Notes under the pieces: model-generated
Database searches by the model: none
The model's input: the letters and a program-made list of their open reading frames with translations, nothing else
Told to the model about the DNA's origin: nothing
Assembly: GCF_000348945.1 (NCBI RefSeq)
Contig: NZ_AOCK01000001.1
Span: forward strand, 310,001-374,000
Source of the DNA: Paeniglutamicibacter gangotriensis Lz1y
GTDB lineage: Bacteria; Actinomycetota; Actinomycetes; Actinomycetales; Micrococcaceae
Direction of reading: 5' to 3'
DNA: 64,000 nucleotides
Translations under genes and position numbers: made by a program
Shown here: piece by piece, positions 51,157 through 59,857 of the stretch
Layout of the letters: every line of letters starts with the position of its first letter
Position numbering within the stretch: position 1 is the first letter of the stretch

Positions 51157-52206
51157 TCAGGTGCCGTAAAGAGTGACGGCGGTGGCCTTGAGAACGAAGT
51201 AGGCCTCCGTGCCGGGGACCAGCCCGAGGTCGGCCAACGCGGCAGGGGTGATGTCCGCGGCCAGCTCGCCGGCCCGCACCCGGATGGCATCCCCGTGCGG
51301 TTCCAAATCGGTGATCGCGGCGCGAAGCATGTTCCTCGGGCTGCCGTCGTGCGGCGGATCCAGATACACCGAGACCGCCGCGGGACGGAACGCCGCCGCC
51401 GCAGGGCCACCTGGTGGGAGCTGTTCCTCCGCGGTACCGGTGATAAGCCCGTAGCGGGTTTCGACCCCCTCGGCCCGGGCGGTGCCGGTGAGCAGGTTCA
51501 ACCCGGCCAGCCCCGCGGCAAAACCGGAGCGCGGCCTGTTCAGCACCTCGCGGGTGGCCCCGGCCTCGGACACCTGCCCGTCCTCCATGACGATGACCGA
51601 ATCTGCGAGCATCAGGGCATCAAGCACATCGTGGGTGACGATGATGGCGTTGCGGTCGGCCAGCACGTGCTTCAGCAGCCGGCGCATCAGGGGGGCGGCA
51701 TGGATGTCCAGGGCGGCCATGGGCTCATCAAGCAGCAATAGGTCCGGCCCCGCAGCAAGCGCCCGGGCCACCGCGACGCGTTGGGCCTGGCCTCCGGAGA
51801 GCTCGCCGGGGCGACGGTCCGCCAGCAGTTCGGTGTCGGTGGCCGCCAGCCAGTGTCGTGCGATGCTCCGAGATTCGGCCTTCGAAACACCCGTCGAACG
51901 CGGTCCGAAGGCAACATTCTCCAGGGCGTTCAGATGCGGGAAGAGCAGCGGGTCCTGGGCCAGCAGGGCCGTGCCGCGTGCGTGCGGGGCCAACCAGCGG
52001 TCCGGTGTGGAAGAAAAATCGAAGAGGGTGCGCCCGTTCAGGGTCGCCGATCCCGCATCGGGTTTCAGCAACCCCGCGATCACCGAGAGCAAGGTGGACT
52101 TGCCGGCGCCGTTGGGTCCCAGCACCGCCAGCGTCTCACCCGGGGCCATATCCAGTGCGATGTTGAAATTGCGTGCCTCCAGCGAGGCTTCGACTTGGAG
52201 GCTCAT
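51157..52206 (-). CDS. modC: molybdate ABC transporter ATP-binding protein ModC
   Basis: 349 residues from ATG 52206; a longer in-frame extension into modB is rejected. ABC core: Walker [14 protein letters not shown]-loop [13 protein letters not shown] signature [15 protein letters not shown], Walker [14 protein letters not shown]-loop [10 protein letters not shown]. The C-terminus (about 285-349) is a TOBE/Mop domain. It energises molybdate or tungstate uptake. It overlaps modB by four bases. Confidence 0.93.
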   Translation of the reverse strand: MSLQVEASLEARNFNIALDMAPGETLAVLGPNGAGKSTLLSVIAGLLKPDAGSATLNGRTLFDFSSTPDRWLAPHARGTALLAQDPLLFPHLNALENVAFGPRSTGVSKAESRSIARHWLAATDTELLADRRPGELSGGQAQRVAVARALAAGPDLLLLDEPMAALDIHAAPLMRRLLKHVLADRNAIIVTHDVLDALMLADSVIVMEDGQVSEAGATREVLNRPRSGFAAGLAGLNLLTGTARAEGVETRYGLITGTAEEQLPPGGPAAAAFRPAAVSVYLDPPHDGSPRNMLRAAITDLEPHGDAIRVRAGELAADITPAALADLGLVPGTEAYFVLKATAVTLYGT

Positions 52207-53021
52207 CGGGTGGCCCGCGCAAGGTGAGGCAACCGAGGGGATCGGTAGGACAGGGCCACGACGATCACGGCAACGGCCACCAACACCAGAGAAAGCGCCA
52301 CCGCGGCATCGGCATCGGTTTCCCGTTGCAGATAAATTTCCAGGGGAAGAGTCCGGGTGACGCCCTGGAGCGAACCGGCAAAGGTCAGGGTGGCGCCGAA
52401 TTCCCCCAGGCTGCGGGCGAAGGAAAGCACGGCTCCCGAAGCCAGACCGGGAAGGACCATCGGCAAGGTCACCCGGCGCAGCACCGTGGTGGGCCGGGCG
52501 CCGAGTGTCGCGGCCACCGCCTCGTACCTTCCCCCGGCGGTGCGCAGGGCACCTTCGAGGCTGACCACCAGAAAGGGCAGGGCCACGAAGGTCTGGGCCA
52601 AGACGACAGCGACTGTGGAAAACGCGATCTGGATGCCGGCCATTTCGAGACTGCTGCCCAGCAATCCCTGGCGCCCGAAGGTGTAGAGCAGGGCGATGCC
52701 GCCCACCACCGGCGGCAACACCAGGGGCAGCAGGACAAAGGCGCGCAGCAGGCGTTGACCCCGAAAATTGCCGCGGGCCAACACCAAGGCCAGCGGGACT
52801 CCGAGGATGATGCACAAGGCGGTGCTGGCCGCCGAGGTGCGCAACGACAGGCCCAACGCGGCAAGCGAAGCCTCTGAGGTGATCAGCGGAATGAACTCGG
52901 ACCAGTTGACCTTGGCCACCATGCCAAGAAGCGGAAGTATGACAAAGAGAGCGCCCACCGCCGCGAACACATAAAGCCAGCGGGGGACCGCGGTGTATCC
53001 GCTTCCGCTACGACGAAACAT
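52203..53021 (-). CDS. modB: molybdate ABC transporter permease ModB
   Basis: 272 residues, ATG 53021. Five or six membrane segments and the cytoplasmic EAA loop for ModC coupling, [21 protein letters not shown]. It lies three bases after modA and overlaps modC by four. Homologous to ModB and CysT permeases. Confidence 0.93.
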   Translation of the reverse strand: MFRRSGSGYTAVPRWLYVFAAVGALFVILPLLGMVAKVNWSEFIPLITSEASLAALGLSLRTSAASTALCIILGVPLALVLARGNFRGQRLLRAFVLLPLVLPPVVGGIALLYTFGRQGLLGSSLEMAGIQIAFSTVAVVLAQTFVALPFLVVSLEGALRTAGGRYEAVAATLGARPTTVLRRVTLPMVLPGLASGAVLSFARSLGEFGATLTFAGSLQGVTRTLPLEIYLQRETDADAAVALSLVLVAVAVIVVALSYRSPRLPHLARATR

Positions 53022-53024
53022 CCC

Positions 53025-53819
53025 CTAGCTCCGCGGGGTTCCGAAGCCGGCGGCGGAGAGCATCTTTTGGCCCTCCGGACCCGTGACCGAGGCGATGAAC
53101 GCATCGGCCAGCTTCTGATTGGAGCTGGTGCCCACGGTGGCAATCGGATAGCTGTTCACCGCGGCGGAAGACTCGGGGAACTCGATGCCCTTCACCTGGT
53201 CTCCGGCAGCCAGCACGTCGGTGACGTACACCAGCCCGGCGTCTGCTTCCCCGCTTCGCACCTTGCCCAACACATCGGTGACCGAGGATTCCTCGCTGAC
53301 CGGAGTCAGTACGAGGCGCGCTGCTTCCTCGATGGTCTTGGTTGCCGCCCCGCAGGGGACCTGCGGGGCGCAGATGACAACCTTGAGTTCGGGTTTGGTG
53401 AGGTCGGCCAGGGAAGAAACCTCGGCGGGGTTGGCCGGGGGAACAACGATCTGCAAGGTATTGGTCGCAAAGTCTATCGGGGTCCCGGCCACGAGGTCCG
53501 CATCGGCCAACTTGGTCATGTTTCGCTCGTCGGCCGAGGCAAAGACGTCCGCCGGAGCTCCGGCAATGATTTGGGTGACCAGATCGGAGGAGCCGGCAAA
53601 GCTCAGCTTAATCTCGGTGCCCGGGTGCTGCGCTTCGAAATCGGCGGCCAACTCGGTGAAGGGGCCGTTCAGAGAGGCCGCGGCAAATACGGTGATTTCA
53701 CCAGTTGGGCCGGAAATCGAGGTATCGGGGGTGTTGGTTTCCGCTGCGCAGCTGGCCAGTGAAACGGTCAGTGCCGCGCAGATGAACAGGGCTGCCGCAC
53801 TTCTTCCCAGGCGGTTCAT
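53025..53819 (-). CDS. modA: molybdate-binding lipoprotein ModA
   Basis: 264 residues, ATG 53819. Lipoprotein signal with lipobox LASC (Cys24), then a type II periplasmic-binding fold: GEITVFAAASLNGPFTELAADFE and FAGSSDLVTQIIAGAPADVFASAD, which contain the Ser/Ala oxyanion-binding residues, and LVYVTDVLAAGDQVKGIEFP. It binds molybdate outside the membrane and delivers it to ModB. Its start overlaps the stop of the HTH-Mop regulator by four bases. Confidence 0.94.
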   Translation of the reverse strand: MNRLGRSAAALFICAALTVSLASCAAETNTPDTSISGPTGEITVFAAASLNGPFTELAADFEAQHPGTEIKLSFAGSSDLVTQIIAGAPADVFASADERNMTKLADADLVAGTPIDFATNTLQIVVPPANPAEVSSLADLTKPELKVVICAPQVPCGAATKTIEEAARLVLTPVSEESSVTDVLGKVRSGEADAGLVYVTDVLAAGDQVKGIEFPESSAAVNSYPIATVGTSSNQKLADAFIASVTGPEGQKMLSAAGFGTPRS

Positions 53820-54226
53820 ATCGCGGCCGGTCCCTGCGGGGATTCGATGATGACGGTGGTGGCTTTAACGACTGCCGTGGCGATGGAGCCTAGCTTGAGG
53901 TCCAATTCGCGGGCGGCTTCGCTGCTCATCAGCGAGACAACCCGGAAGGGGCCGCATTGCAACTCGACCTGTGCCATGACGGTGTCCATCGTGATGCCGG
54001 TGACCAACCCGACGAACCTGTTGCGCGCGGAAGAACCGATGCGCGAGGGATTATCCGGCAGCTGGGCCTGGTTGCGTGCCAGTTGGGCCAGCTCGAGTCC
54101 GTCCACAGCCAGGCGCCCCGATGCGTCCTTGAATGGAGTCAGATTTCCGTTCTCGGTCCAACGGCGGATGGTGTCGTCGCTGACTCCTAAGAAGCGGGCG
54201 GCTTCGGACACACGGATCTTTGTCAT
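53816..54226 (-). CDS. HTH-Mop (TOBE) regulator, ModE-like function
   Basis: 136 residues from ATG 54226; the in-frame extension to 54325 has no SD. N-terminal excisionase/MerR-like helix-turn-helix (RVSEAARFLGVSDDTIRRWT, then ENGNLTPFKDASGR), followed by a single Mop/TOBE domain (about 68-132): NRFVGLVTGITMDTVMAQVE and ATAVVKATTVIIES, which binds molybdate. This is a compact actinobacterial molybdate-responsive regulator, smaller than the two-Mop ModE. It is translated together with modABC, and an inverted repeat lies upstream (54274-54293). Confidence 0.85.
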   Translation of the reverse strand: MTKIRVSEAARFLGVSDDTIRRWTENGNLTPFKDASGRLAVDGLELAQLARNQAQLPDNPSRIGSSARNRFVGLVTGITMDTVMAQVELQCGPFRVVSLMSSEAARELDLKLGSIATAVVKATTVIIESPQGPAAI

Positions 54227-54273
54227 ATCCACATAATGCCTCATATGCGGAAGCTTTGGCGTAATTCCGAAGC

Positions 54274-54293
54274 AAATACGAGAATTTGTATTT
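54274..54293. promoter_or_regulatory. inverted repeat upstream of mod operon
   Basis: AAATAC, eight bases, GTATTT, 48 bases upstream of ATG 54226 on the transcribed side. Candidate operator of the HTH-Mop protein. Confidence 0.45.
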
Positions 54294-54410
54294 CTCTGCA
54301 AGGCTGGTTGGGTCGATTCGGGCACGTTGCCCAGTGCCCAGGGGCTTCCCGATGAAGGGCGATCGTACGTTTGGGTTTCCTGGACGATAGTTGCAATGTC
54401 CGGTGCAGGG

Positions 54411-54878
54411 TTACTGCGGGAAAGCTATCCGAGCCAGCAGCTCACGCAGGGTCTCTTTCTCGGATTTGCTCAAGTTCGCCATGGCAATATCCTCGCCCTC
54501 CGCGGTGGCCACGCGAGCCTTCTTGTAGAGCTGCATGCCTTCGTTCGTGCAGGTGATGACCTTGGAGCGACGGTCGTTGGGATCGGCAGCGCGCCCGACC
54601 AGCCCCCGACTTTCCAGCTCGTCCACGAGCGGCACGATCTGGCTCGGATCCAGCAAGAGGAATTCGGCCAGTTCGCGCTGGGTGGGTGCCATGCCGCTGC
54701 AGGCGAGGGAAAGTACAGAGTAGGAGCGAACCTTCAGCCCCAGGGGACCGAGGAGCTTGTTGGCACGCGCGGAACCCAGTGAGCGGTTCCGGGCCGTGAG
54801 GAACTCTATTTCCCCTGCCAATTCGCTGGCCAGGAAGCGGTCAATGGTATTCGTGGTGGTGCCCGGCTTGGTCGCCAT
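54411..54878 (-). CDS. phdR: MarR-family regulator (PhdR/CouR-like)
   Basis: 155 residues, ATG 54878 (GAAGGG upstream). Winged helix: MAPTQRELAEFLLLDPSQIV, PLVDELESRGLVGRAADPND, with RRSKVITCTNEG as the wing. It is divergent from the phenylpropanoid operon, as are PhdR in Corynebacterium glutamicum and CouR in Rhodococcus jostii, which repress such operons and release DNA on binding hydroxycinnamoyl-CoA. A palindromic site overlaps the predicted operon promoter (54908-54927). The symbol is by analogy. Confidence 0.83.
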   Translation of the reverse strand: MATKPGTTTNTIDRFLASELAGEIEFLTARNRSLGSARANKLLGPLGLKVRSYSVLSLACSGMAPTQRELAEFLLLDPSQIVPLVDELESRGLVGRAADPNDRRSKVITCTNEGMQLYKKARVATAEGEDIAMANLSKSEKETLRELLARIAFPQ

Positions 54879-54907
54879 GGTGTCGCCCTTCGAGATCGAT
54901 AAGAAAC

Positions 54908-54927
54908 TTAATCGTTGACTTTATCAA
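54908..54927. promoter_or_regulatory. candidate MarR operator
   Basis: TTAAT...ATCAA-type inverted repeat (54908-54927), overlapping the -35 box TTGACT of the operon promoter. Consistent with repression by the divergent MarR protein. Confidence 0.5.
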
Positions 54928-54943
54928 GAGTTTACGTTGTTAT
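54915..54943 (+). promoter_or_regulatory. predicted promoter of the phd-like operon
   Basis: TTGACT (54915-54920), 17-base spacer, TGTTAT (54938-54943), then about 40 bases to the first start at 54983. Confidence 0.55.
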
Positions 54944-54982
54944 GTATGTAGCAAGGTTCCCACGACCGGGTCGGAGGGAGCA

Positions 54983-55939
54983 ATGAACACCCTTGAAGGA
55001 GCAGACATGTCACTGGCTGGAAAAGTTGCAATAGTTACCGGCAGCGGCCGTGGCCTCGGCCTGAGCTACGCCCAAGAATTGGCCCGCCAGGGTGCGGCAG
55101 TGGTCATCAACGATGTCGACGCAGACGTGGCAGCCGAGGCAGTTTCCTCGATCACCACAGCAGGCGGCAAAGCAGTATCCGTCGTCGCGCCCGTCGGTTC
55201 CACCGAAACCGCCAAGGCACTGGTTGCCTCCGCGGTGGAGAACTTCGGTCGCCTGGACATCTTGGTCACCAACGCCGGGGTACTGCGCGACAAGTCGATC
55301 CTTAAGATGAGCGACGAAGACTTCGATCTGGTCATCAACGTGCACCTGCGTGGAACCTTCACCTGCGTCCGCGAAGCCTATGGCTACTTCAAGGAAAACA
55401 ATATCGCCGGACGCATCATCACCATCGGTTCGCCCACGGGCCAGCGCGGTAACTTTGGCCAGACCAACTACGCAGCCGCCAAAGCCGGAATCGTGGGAAT
55501 GGTCCGCACCTGGGCCATTGAAATGAAGCGCGCCGGTATCACCGTCAACGCCGTGATCCCGGTGGCAGCCACCGCCATGACCAAGACCGTCCCCTTCTTC
55601 GCCAAGGCCGTCGAGGCCGACGAGCGCGGCGAGGCCATGCCGGACTTCTTCCGCAAGGAACTGGGTTTCGGTACCGCCGACGACGTCGCTGGACTGATCG
55701 CATTCCTCGCCTCGGAAGAGGCGGGCAATATCACCGGCCAGGCGATCGGTGCCGGAGGGGACCGCCTGCAGCTGTGGAGCCACCCGGAAGCCATAGCTTC
55801 CGAATTTCACGACGGCGGCTGGGATTACGCGACCTTGCAGGAACAGTTCGGTACGCTCTTTGGCGAGAAGTTGCAGTCCGTCGGCGAGCAGTTCCCTGAG
55901 CTGCCGGCCGAGCTGCAGCCCGAACCAGCAGCTAAGTAG
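54983..55939 (+). CDS. phdB: SDR 3-hydroxyacyl-CoA dehydrogenase, PhdB-like
   Basis: 318 residues from ATG 54983; a second in-frame ATG at 55007 also has its own SD (GGAGGG before 54983, AAGGAG before 55007). Classical SDR: VTGSGRGLGLSYAQELARQG, NAG motif, Ser in ITIGSPTGQRG, YAAAK. The C-terminal extension of about 50 residues (HDGGWDYATLQEQFGTLFGE) is longer than in simple SDRs. By gene order it matches PhdB, which oxidises the 3-hydroxy-3-phenylpropionyl-CoA formed by hydration of a hydroxycinnamoyl-CoA to the 3-oxo compound. First gene of the operon. Confidence 0.87.
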   Translation: MNTLEGADMSLAGKVAIVTGSGRGLGLSYAQELARQGAAVVINDVDADVAAEAVSSITTAGGKAVSVVAPVGSTETAKALVASAVENFGRLDILVTNAGVLRDKSILKMSDEDFDLVINVHLRGTFTCVREAYGYFKENNIAGRIITIGSPTGQRGNFGQTNYAAAKAGIVGMVRTWAIEMKRAGITVNAVIPVAATAMTKTVPFFAKAVEADERGEAMPDFFRKELGFGTADDVAGLIAFLASEEAGNITGQAIGAGGDRLQLWSHPEAIASEFHDGGWDYATLQEQFGTLFGEKLQSVGEQFPELPAELQPEPAAK

Positions 55940-55960
55940 TAAGGGATACCGGGTTAGAAA

Positions 55961-56854
55961 ATGAGCGTTCGCTACGAATCCAACATCGATCTCAACGCAA
56001 TCACCGCGATCGACATGCATGTACACCTCGAGGTCGATGACTGCGGGCACAAGGCCATGCCGGAAGACCTGTTCGAGGCCTCTGCGGCGTACTTCAAATC
56101 CGCTGAGCGCACCCCGTCGGTGGATCGGGTCGCAGAGGTTTATCGCGAGGCGAAGATGGCCGCGGTGTTGTTCACCGTTGACGCCCGCACCGCACTGGGT
56201 CACGAGCCGAACTCCATCGATGACCTGGTCGCCGGGGCGGCACGCAACAACGATGTGCTGATCCCCTTCGGTTCAGTGGACCCGCGCACCGGCCCGGCAG
56301 CGATCACCGAAGCCAGGCGCCAAGCGGACGTGCTGGGTGTGCGTGGTTTCAAATTCCACCCCTCACTGCAGGGCTTCGACCCGTCGTCGGCGGAATTTTA
56401 CCCCTTGTGGGAGGCGCTTCAGGAACTCGGGTTGCCGTGCATCTTCCATACCGGGCAGAACGGGATGGGCGCGGGGCTTCCCGGCGGGCGTGGCATCAAG
56501 CTGCGCTACTCCAACCCGCTGTTGCTCGACGACGTCGCTGCCGACTTCCCGGGGTTAACCATCATCATGGCCCACCCCTCGGTGCCGTGGCAGGACGAGG
56601 CAAACTCGATCGCCACCCACAAGGCCAACGTGTTCATCGACCTTTCCGGGTGGAGCCCAAAGTACTTCCCGGCCTCCTTGGTGAAGATGAGCAACAACGT
56701 CCTTGCTTCCAAGGTGCTCTTCGGCACCGATTACCCTCTGATCACCCCCGCGAAATGGCTGGCTGCCTTTGCCGATTTGCCGTTGAAGGACGAAGTGCGC
56801 CCCCGGATCCTCAAGGACAACGCGGTACGGGTGCTGGGACTGGACGGGTCATGA
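55961..56854 (+). CDS. phdC: amidohydrolase-2 family protein, PhdC-like
   Basis: 297 residues, ATG 55961. Metal-binding HxH near the start (AIDMHVHLEVDD), RGFKFHPSLQGF, CIFHTGQNG, AHPSVPWQDE and GTDYPLITP. This is the ACMSD/amidohydrolase-2 fold, with a Zn-type site. In the C. glutamicum phd and Rhodococcus cou systems the amidohydrolase-like protein cleaves the 3-oxo-3-arylpropionyl-CoA, giving the aromatic acid. Gene order SDR-amidohydrolase-ACAD-MaoC matches phdBCDE exactly. Its stop overlaps the start of the next gene by four bases. Confidence 0.85.
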   Translation: MSVRYESNIDLNAITAIDMHVHLEVDDCGHKAMPEDLFEASAAYFKSAERTPSVDRVAEVYREAKMAAVLFTVDARTALGHEPNSIDDLVAGAARNNDVLIPFGSVDPRTGPAAITEARRQADVLGVRGFKFHPSLQGFDPSSAEFYPLWEALQELGLPCIFHTGQNGMGAGLPGGRGIKLRYSNPLLLDDVAADFPGLTIIMAHPSVPWQDEANSIATHKANVFIDLSGWSPKYFPASLVKMSNNVLASKVLFGTDYPLITPAKWLAAFADLPLKDEVRPRILKDNAVRVLGLDGS

Positions 56855-58038
56855 CCGATTTCTGCCCCAGCGACCAATACAGTTTCGCCAGGCTGCTCAC
56901 CGACGCCGAACGCGCGGCGCTGCTGCGCCTGCGCGCGGTACTTGATGAACATGTCCGCCCGGTTCTCAGCGACCATTGGGAGCGTGGGGAATTCCCCGAA
57001 GCGATCATCGACCCACTGGTTCAGCTGGATCTGATGCGCCCGGCCGAGGTACTGGCCGCCGGCGAAAAGGTCCGTGGCCTCTTTGACGGCTTCAGGAACT
57101 TCGAACTGGCGCGCGTCGATGCCTCGGTAGTCACCTTCTACAATGCCCAGTCCGGGCTGTTCCGCACCGCCGTGAACCTCGGCGGCAGCCCCGAACAGGT
57201 AGCCGAACTGGATCCGCTGATCGCTTCCTACGCCTACAAGGGCGTCTTTGCCCTGACCGAACCCGAGCACGGCTCGGACATCGCCGGGGGACTTGATACG
57301 CGGGCCACCTTCGTGCCGGGCACCGACGGTGGGCACTGGGTGATCAACGGCGCCAAACGCTGGATCGGTGGCGCAGCCCAGGCCGACGTGCTGGCGGTCT
57401 TCGCCCGCGACACCGCGGACAGCAAGGTCAAATGCTTCCTAGTACCCACCGACGCGCCGGGCCTGACGATGAGCAAAATCGAACGTAAGACCTCGTTGCG
57501 GATCATGCAGAACGCCGACATCGAGCTGAAAGATGTGTCGGTACCGGCCTCGGCACGGCTGGCAAACATCAACTCCTTCGCCGACGTCGCGGCCTGCCTG
57601 CGCAATATGCGCTCGGACGTCGCCTGGATCGCCGCGGGGACCGCAGCGGGCGCCTACGAGGCGGCACTGAAATACGTCACCGAGCGACAGCAGTTCGGCA
57701 AACCCTTGGCTTCCTTCCAGTTGATCCAGGAAAAGCTGGCCACCATGCTCACCAACGTCACCGCGTCGCTGGCCATGGTCGTCAGCCTGACCCAGGCGCA
57801 GGACGAGGGCATCTACAAGGACGAGAACTCGGCCATGGCGAAGATGTTCACTGCGCGCATGCTGCGCCAGACCGCCGCCCTGGCCCGGGAAGTCTGCGGA
57901 GGCAACGGCATCGTGCTCGACTACGACGTGGCCCGTTTCCATGCCGACGCAGAAGCCATCTATTCCTACGAGGGCACCGACGAGATCAATGCGTTGATCC
58001 TCGGCCGGGCCATCACCGGCATCGGGGCCTTCCGTTAG
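56851..58038 (+). CDS. phdD: acyl-CoA dehydrogenase, PhdD-like
   Basis: 395 residues from ATG 56851 (ATGA overlap with the amidohydrolase). ACAD fold: TEPEHGSDIAGGLDTRA, WVINGAKRWIGGAAQADVL, RQQFGKPLASFQLIQEKLATM, and the catalytic base Glu in YSYEGTDEINALILGRAITG. The glutaryl-CoA-dehydrogenase-like ending with YEGT is typical. It likely dehydrogenates arylpropionyl-CoA (dihydrocinnamates) to cinnamoyl-CoA. FAD-dependent; the electron acceptor is presumably electron-transfer flavoprotein, not encoded here. Confidence 0.88.
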   Translation: MTDFCPSDQYSFARLLTDAERAALLRLRAVLDEHVRPVLSDHWERGEFPEAIIDPLVQLDLMRPAEVLAAGEKVRGLFDGFRNFELARVDASVVTFYNAQSGLFRTAVNLGGSPEQVAELDPLIASYAYKGVFALTEPEHGSDIAGGLDTRATFVPGTDGGHWVINGAKRWIGGAAQADVLAVFARDTADSKVKCFLVPTDAPGLTMSKIERKTSLRIMQNADIELKDVSVPASARLANINSFADVAACLRNMRSDVAWIAAGTAAGAYEAALKYVTERQQFGKPLASFQLIQEKLATMLTNVTASLAMVVSLTQAQDEGIYKDENSAMAKMFTARMLRQTAALAREVCGGNGIVLDYDVARFHADAEAIYSYEGTDEINALILGRAITGIGAFR

Positions 58039-58108
58039 CGGGCTCGACGCCCCCCCGATTGTTTTTCCTTATGTTTCAAGACCAACCACTTTAGAAGGAG
58101 TACCCATC

Positions 58109-58564
58109 ATGGGCCAGACAGTTCTTTCCTACGAGCAGCTCGCAACCGCCGCCGGCACCGACCTGGGCTACAGCGAATTCCGCACCGTCACCCAGGAGCA
58201 GGTCAACACGTTCGCGGATGCGACAGATGACCACCAGTGGATCCACACCGACCCGGAAAAAGCCAAGGATGGACCCTTCGGTGGACCGATCGCCCACGGC
58301 TACCTCTCGCTGAGCCTGCAGATCGCGTTCTGGTCAGAGCTCTTTGACGTCACCGGTGTCTCCACCCGCGTCAACTACGGGCTGGACAAGGTCCGCTTCC
58401 CCTCGCCGGTACCGGTGGGCGCGAAGATTCGCATGAAGGCACAGATCGCGGAGGTCGAAGAGGTTAAGGGCGGTTATCAGATCGCCGTGGACCAGGTCGT
58501 CGAGGTTGAAGGCGCACCGAAGCCGGCCGTGGTTTCCCGCGGCATCTACCGCTTCTACGCCTAG
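58109..58564 (+). CDS. phdE: MaoC-like enoyl-CoA hydratase, PhdE-like
   Basis: 151 residues, ATG 58109 with AAGGAG SD. Hotdog fold with FADATDDHQWIHTDPEKAK, containing the Asp and His of the R-hydratase motif, and GGPIAHGYLSLSLQI. It likely hydrates cinnamoyl-CoA to 3-hydroxy-3-arylpropionyl-CoA. It fits the fourth position of phdBCDE. A hairpin and a CRP-like site lie after it. Confidence 0.87.
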   Translation: MGQTVLSYEQLATAAGTDLGYSEFRTVTQEQVNTFADATDDHQWIHTDPEKAKDGPFGGPIAHGYLSLSLQIAFWSELFDVTGVSTRVNYGLDKVRFPSPVPVGAKIRMKAQIAEVEEVKGGYQIAVDQVVEVEGAPKPAVVSRGIYRFYA

Positions 58565-58572
58565 AAAACGTC

Positions 58573-58612
58573 TTAACGGTCGGGAACCCGAGAGGGTTTT
58601 CCCGGCCGTTGC
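58573..58612 (+). terminator. possible weak terminator after the MaoC gene
   Basis: AACGG-(T)-CGGGAACCC pairs with GGGTTTTCCCG-(G)-CCGTT with a small bulge and one GU pair. There is no T-tract after it, so it may only dampen read-through to the SBP gene. Confidence 0.35.
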
Positions 58613-58720
58613 CGTATCCGCGTTCGGGTGAATCGCGCGATCTATCGTCACATTCAGAAGTTCACGCTTTAGAAAACGACAACTATTGATTTCTTCAACG
58701 ATTAAGCTTAGATTGTCGTA

Positions 58721-58736
58721 TGTGGCAGGGGTCACA
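58721..58736. promoter_or_regulatory. CRP/GlxR-like site upstream of the first substrate-binding protein
   Basis: TGTGG-CAGGGG-TCACA, 9 of 10 fixed positions of TGTGA-N6-TCACA, 57 bases before ATG 58794. Confidence 0.45.
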
Positions 58737-58793
58737 ATAACTCGCGGTTGGGGCATAGTCGCCTGGGCCATCATTTTTCACCAAGGAGCATTC

Positions 58794-59792
58794 ATGAAGA
58801 AGCGTCTGTCTACCATTTTCGCCGGGGCATCGATTGCGGCGCTCGCCTTGACCGGATGCGGCCAGGGCTCGCCCTCGGGCTCTGGATCCACCGACGAAGC
58901 CTCGTCCGGCGGATCCGACGCAAGTGGACTGACCAAGGTCGTCGTCGGGGTCCTACCCATCGCTCCTTCGGTAGCTGTGAAGTACGGAATCGACAACGGC
59001 ATCTTTGAAAAGCACGGCCTTGATATCGAGCTGACCACCAGCTCCGCCGGCGCAGCAATGCTCCCGGCAGTTTCCACCGGTGATTTGAACTTCGCCGTTG
59101 GCAACCCGCTCTCGGTACTGACCGCAGTGGACAAGGGTCTGGACATGAAGATCGTCTCAGGATACTCGGACTCCAAGGCCGAGGGCGATGACATCAATGG
59201 TGTGGTCGTGCGCGGCGATTCGGGCATCAAGACCTTTGCGGATCTGGCCGGCAAGACCACGTCGGTCAATGCCCTCAAGACCCAGGGTGACCTGACCATC
59301 ATGGAATCCGCCGCCATCGACGGCGGGACCCCGGGCGACCTGAAATTCTCCGAGATGCCCTTCCCGGACATGGAGGCTCAGCTTGATCGCAAGAACGTGG
59401 ATGGGGTGTGGTTGCCGGAACCGTTCCTGTCCAAGGCCCTAGCCAACTCGGATAATGAGCTGCTGGGCTACCCAAACCAGAAGGCCATTCCAGGCCTACC
59501 GACCATGGTCAGTTTCACCAGCGGCAAGTTCGCTGAGGAAAAGCCTGAGGTCGTCGCCGACTTCAAGGCAGCCATGACAGAAACCCTCGCCGCCGCCGAA
59601 GATGACCAGACCGGGGCCAAAGCCCTGCTGCCGGAGTTCATGAAGATGGACCCCAAGGTCGCTGAGACCCTCAAGATGGAAACTTGGGACGGCGCGGTTC
59701 CCACGGAGCAGCTGAGCAAGCTGGCGGAACTCGCCGCAGAGCACAAGTTCCTGTCCAAAGCACCGGACGTCGACGCCATGACGGTCAAATAA
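58794..59792 (+). CDS. ABC transporter substrate-binding lipoprotein (NMT1/SsuA-like), copy 1
   Basis: 332 residues from ATG 58794 (CAAGGAG upstream). Lipoprotein signal ending in LTGC (Cys22), then a Gly/Ser-rich tether and a type II binding fold of the nitrate/taurine/thiamine-precursor type: VGVLPIAPSVAVKYGIDNGI, STGDLNFAVGNPLSVLTAVD, FPDMEAQLDRKNVDGVWLPE. Located between the MaoC gene and the CoA-ligase gene, without its own permease; the shared permeases are 2.6 kb downstream. Expected ligand: a hydroxycinnamate or arylpropionate. Followed by a stable hairpin. Confidence 0.9.
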   Translation: MKKRLSTIFAGASIAALALTGCGQGSPSGSGSTDEASSGGSDASGLTKVVVGVLPIAPSVAVKYGIDNGIFEKHGLDIELTTSSAGAAMLPAVSTGDLNFAVGNPLSVLTAVDKGLDMKIVSGYSDSKAEGDDINGVVVRGDSGIKTFADLAGKTTSVNALKTQGDLTIMESAAIDGGTPGDLKFSEMPFPDMEAQLDRKNVDGVWLPEPFLSKALANSDNELLGYPNQKAIPGLPTMVSFTSGKFAEEKPEVVADFKAAMTETLAAAEDDQTGAKALLPEFMKMDPKVAETLKMETWDGAVPTEQLSKLAELAAEHKFLSKAPDVDAMTVK

Positions 59793-59816
59793 TCCTGAGA
59801 ACAAACGTACGAAAAG

Positions 59817-59842
59817 GTGTGCCGGCCTTGGGGCCGGCACAC
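59817..59842 (+). promoter_or_regulatory. stable hairpin after the first substrate-binding protein gene
   Basis: A perfect 11-bp stem (59817-59827 with 59832-59842), loop TTGG, no T-tract. Hairpins in this position often raise the level of the binding-protein message over downstream genes. Confidence 0.55.
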
Positions 59843-59857
59843 GCGAAAGGCACCCCC

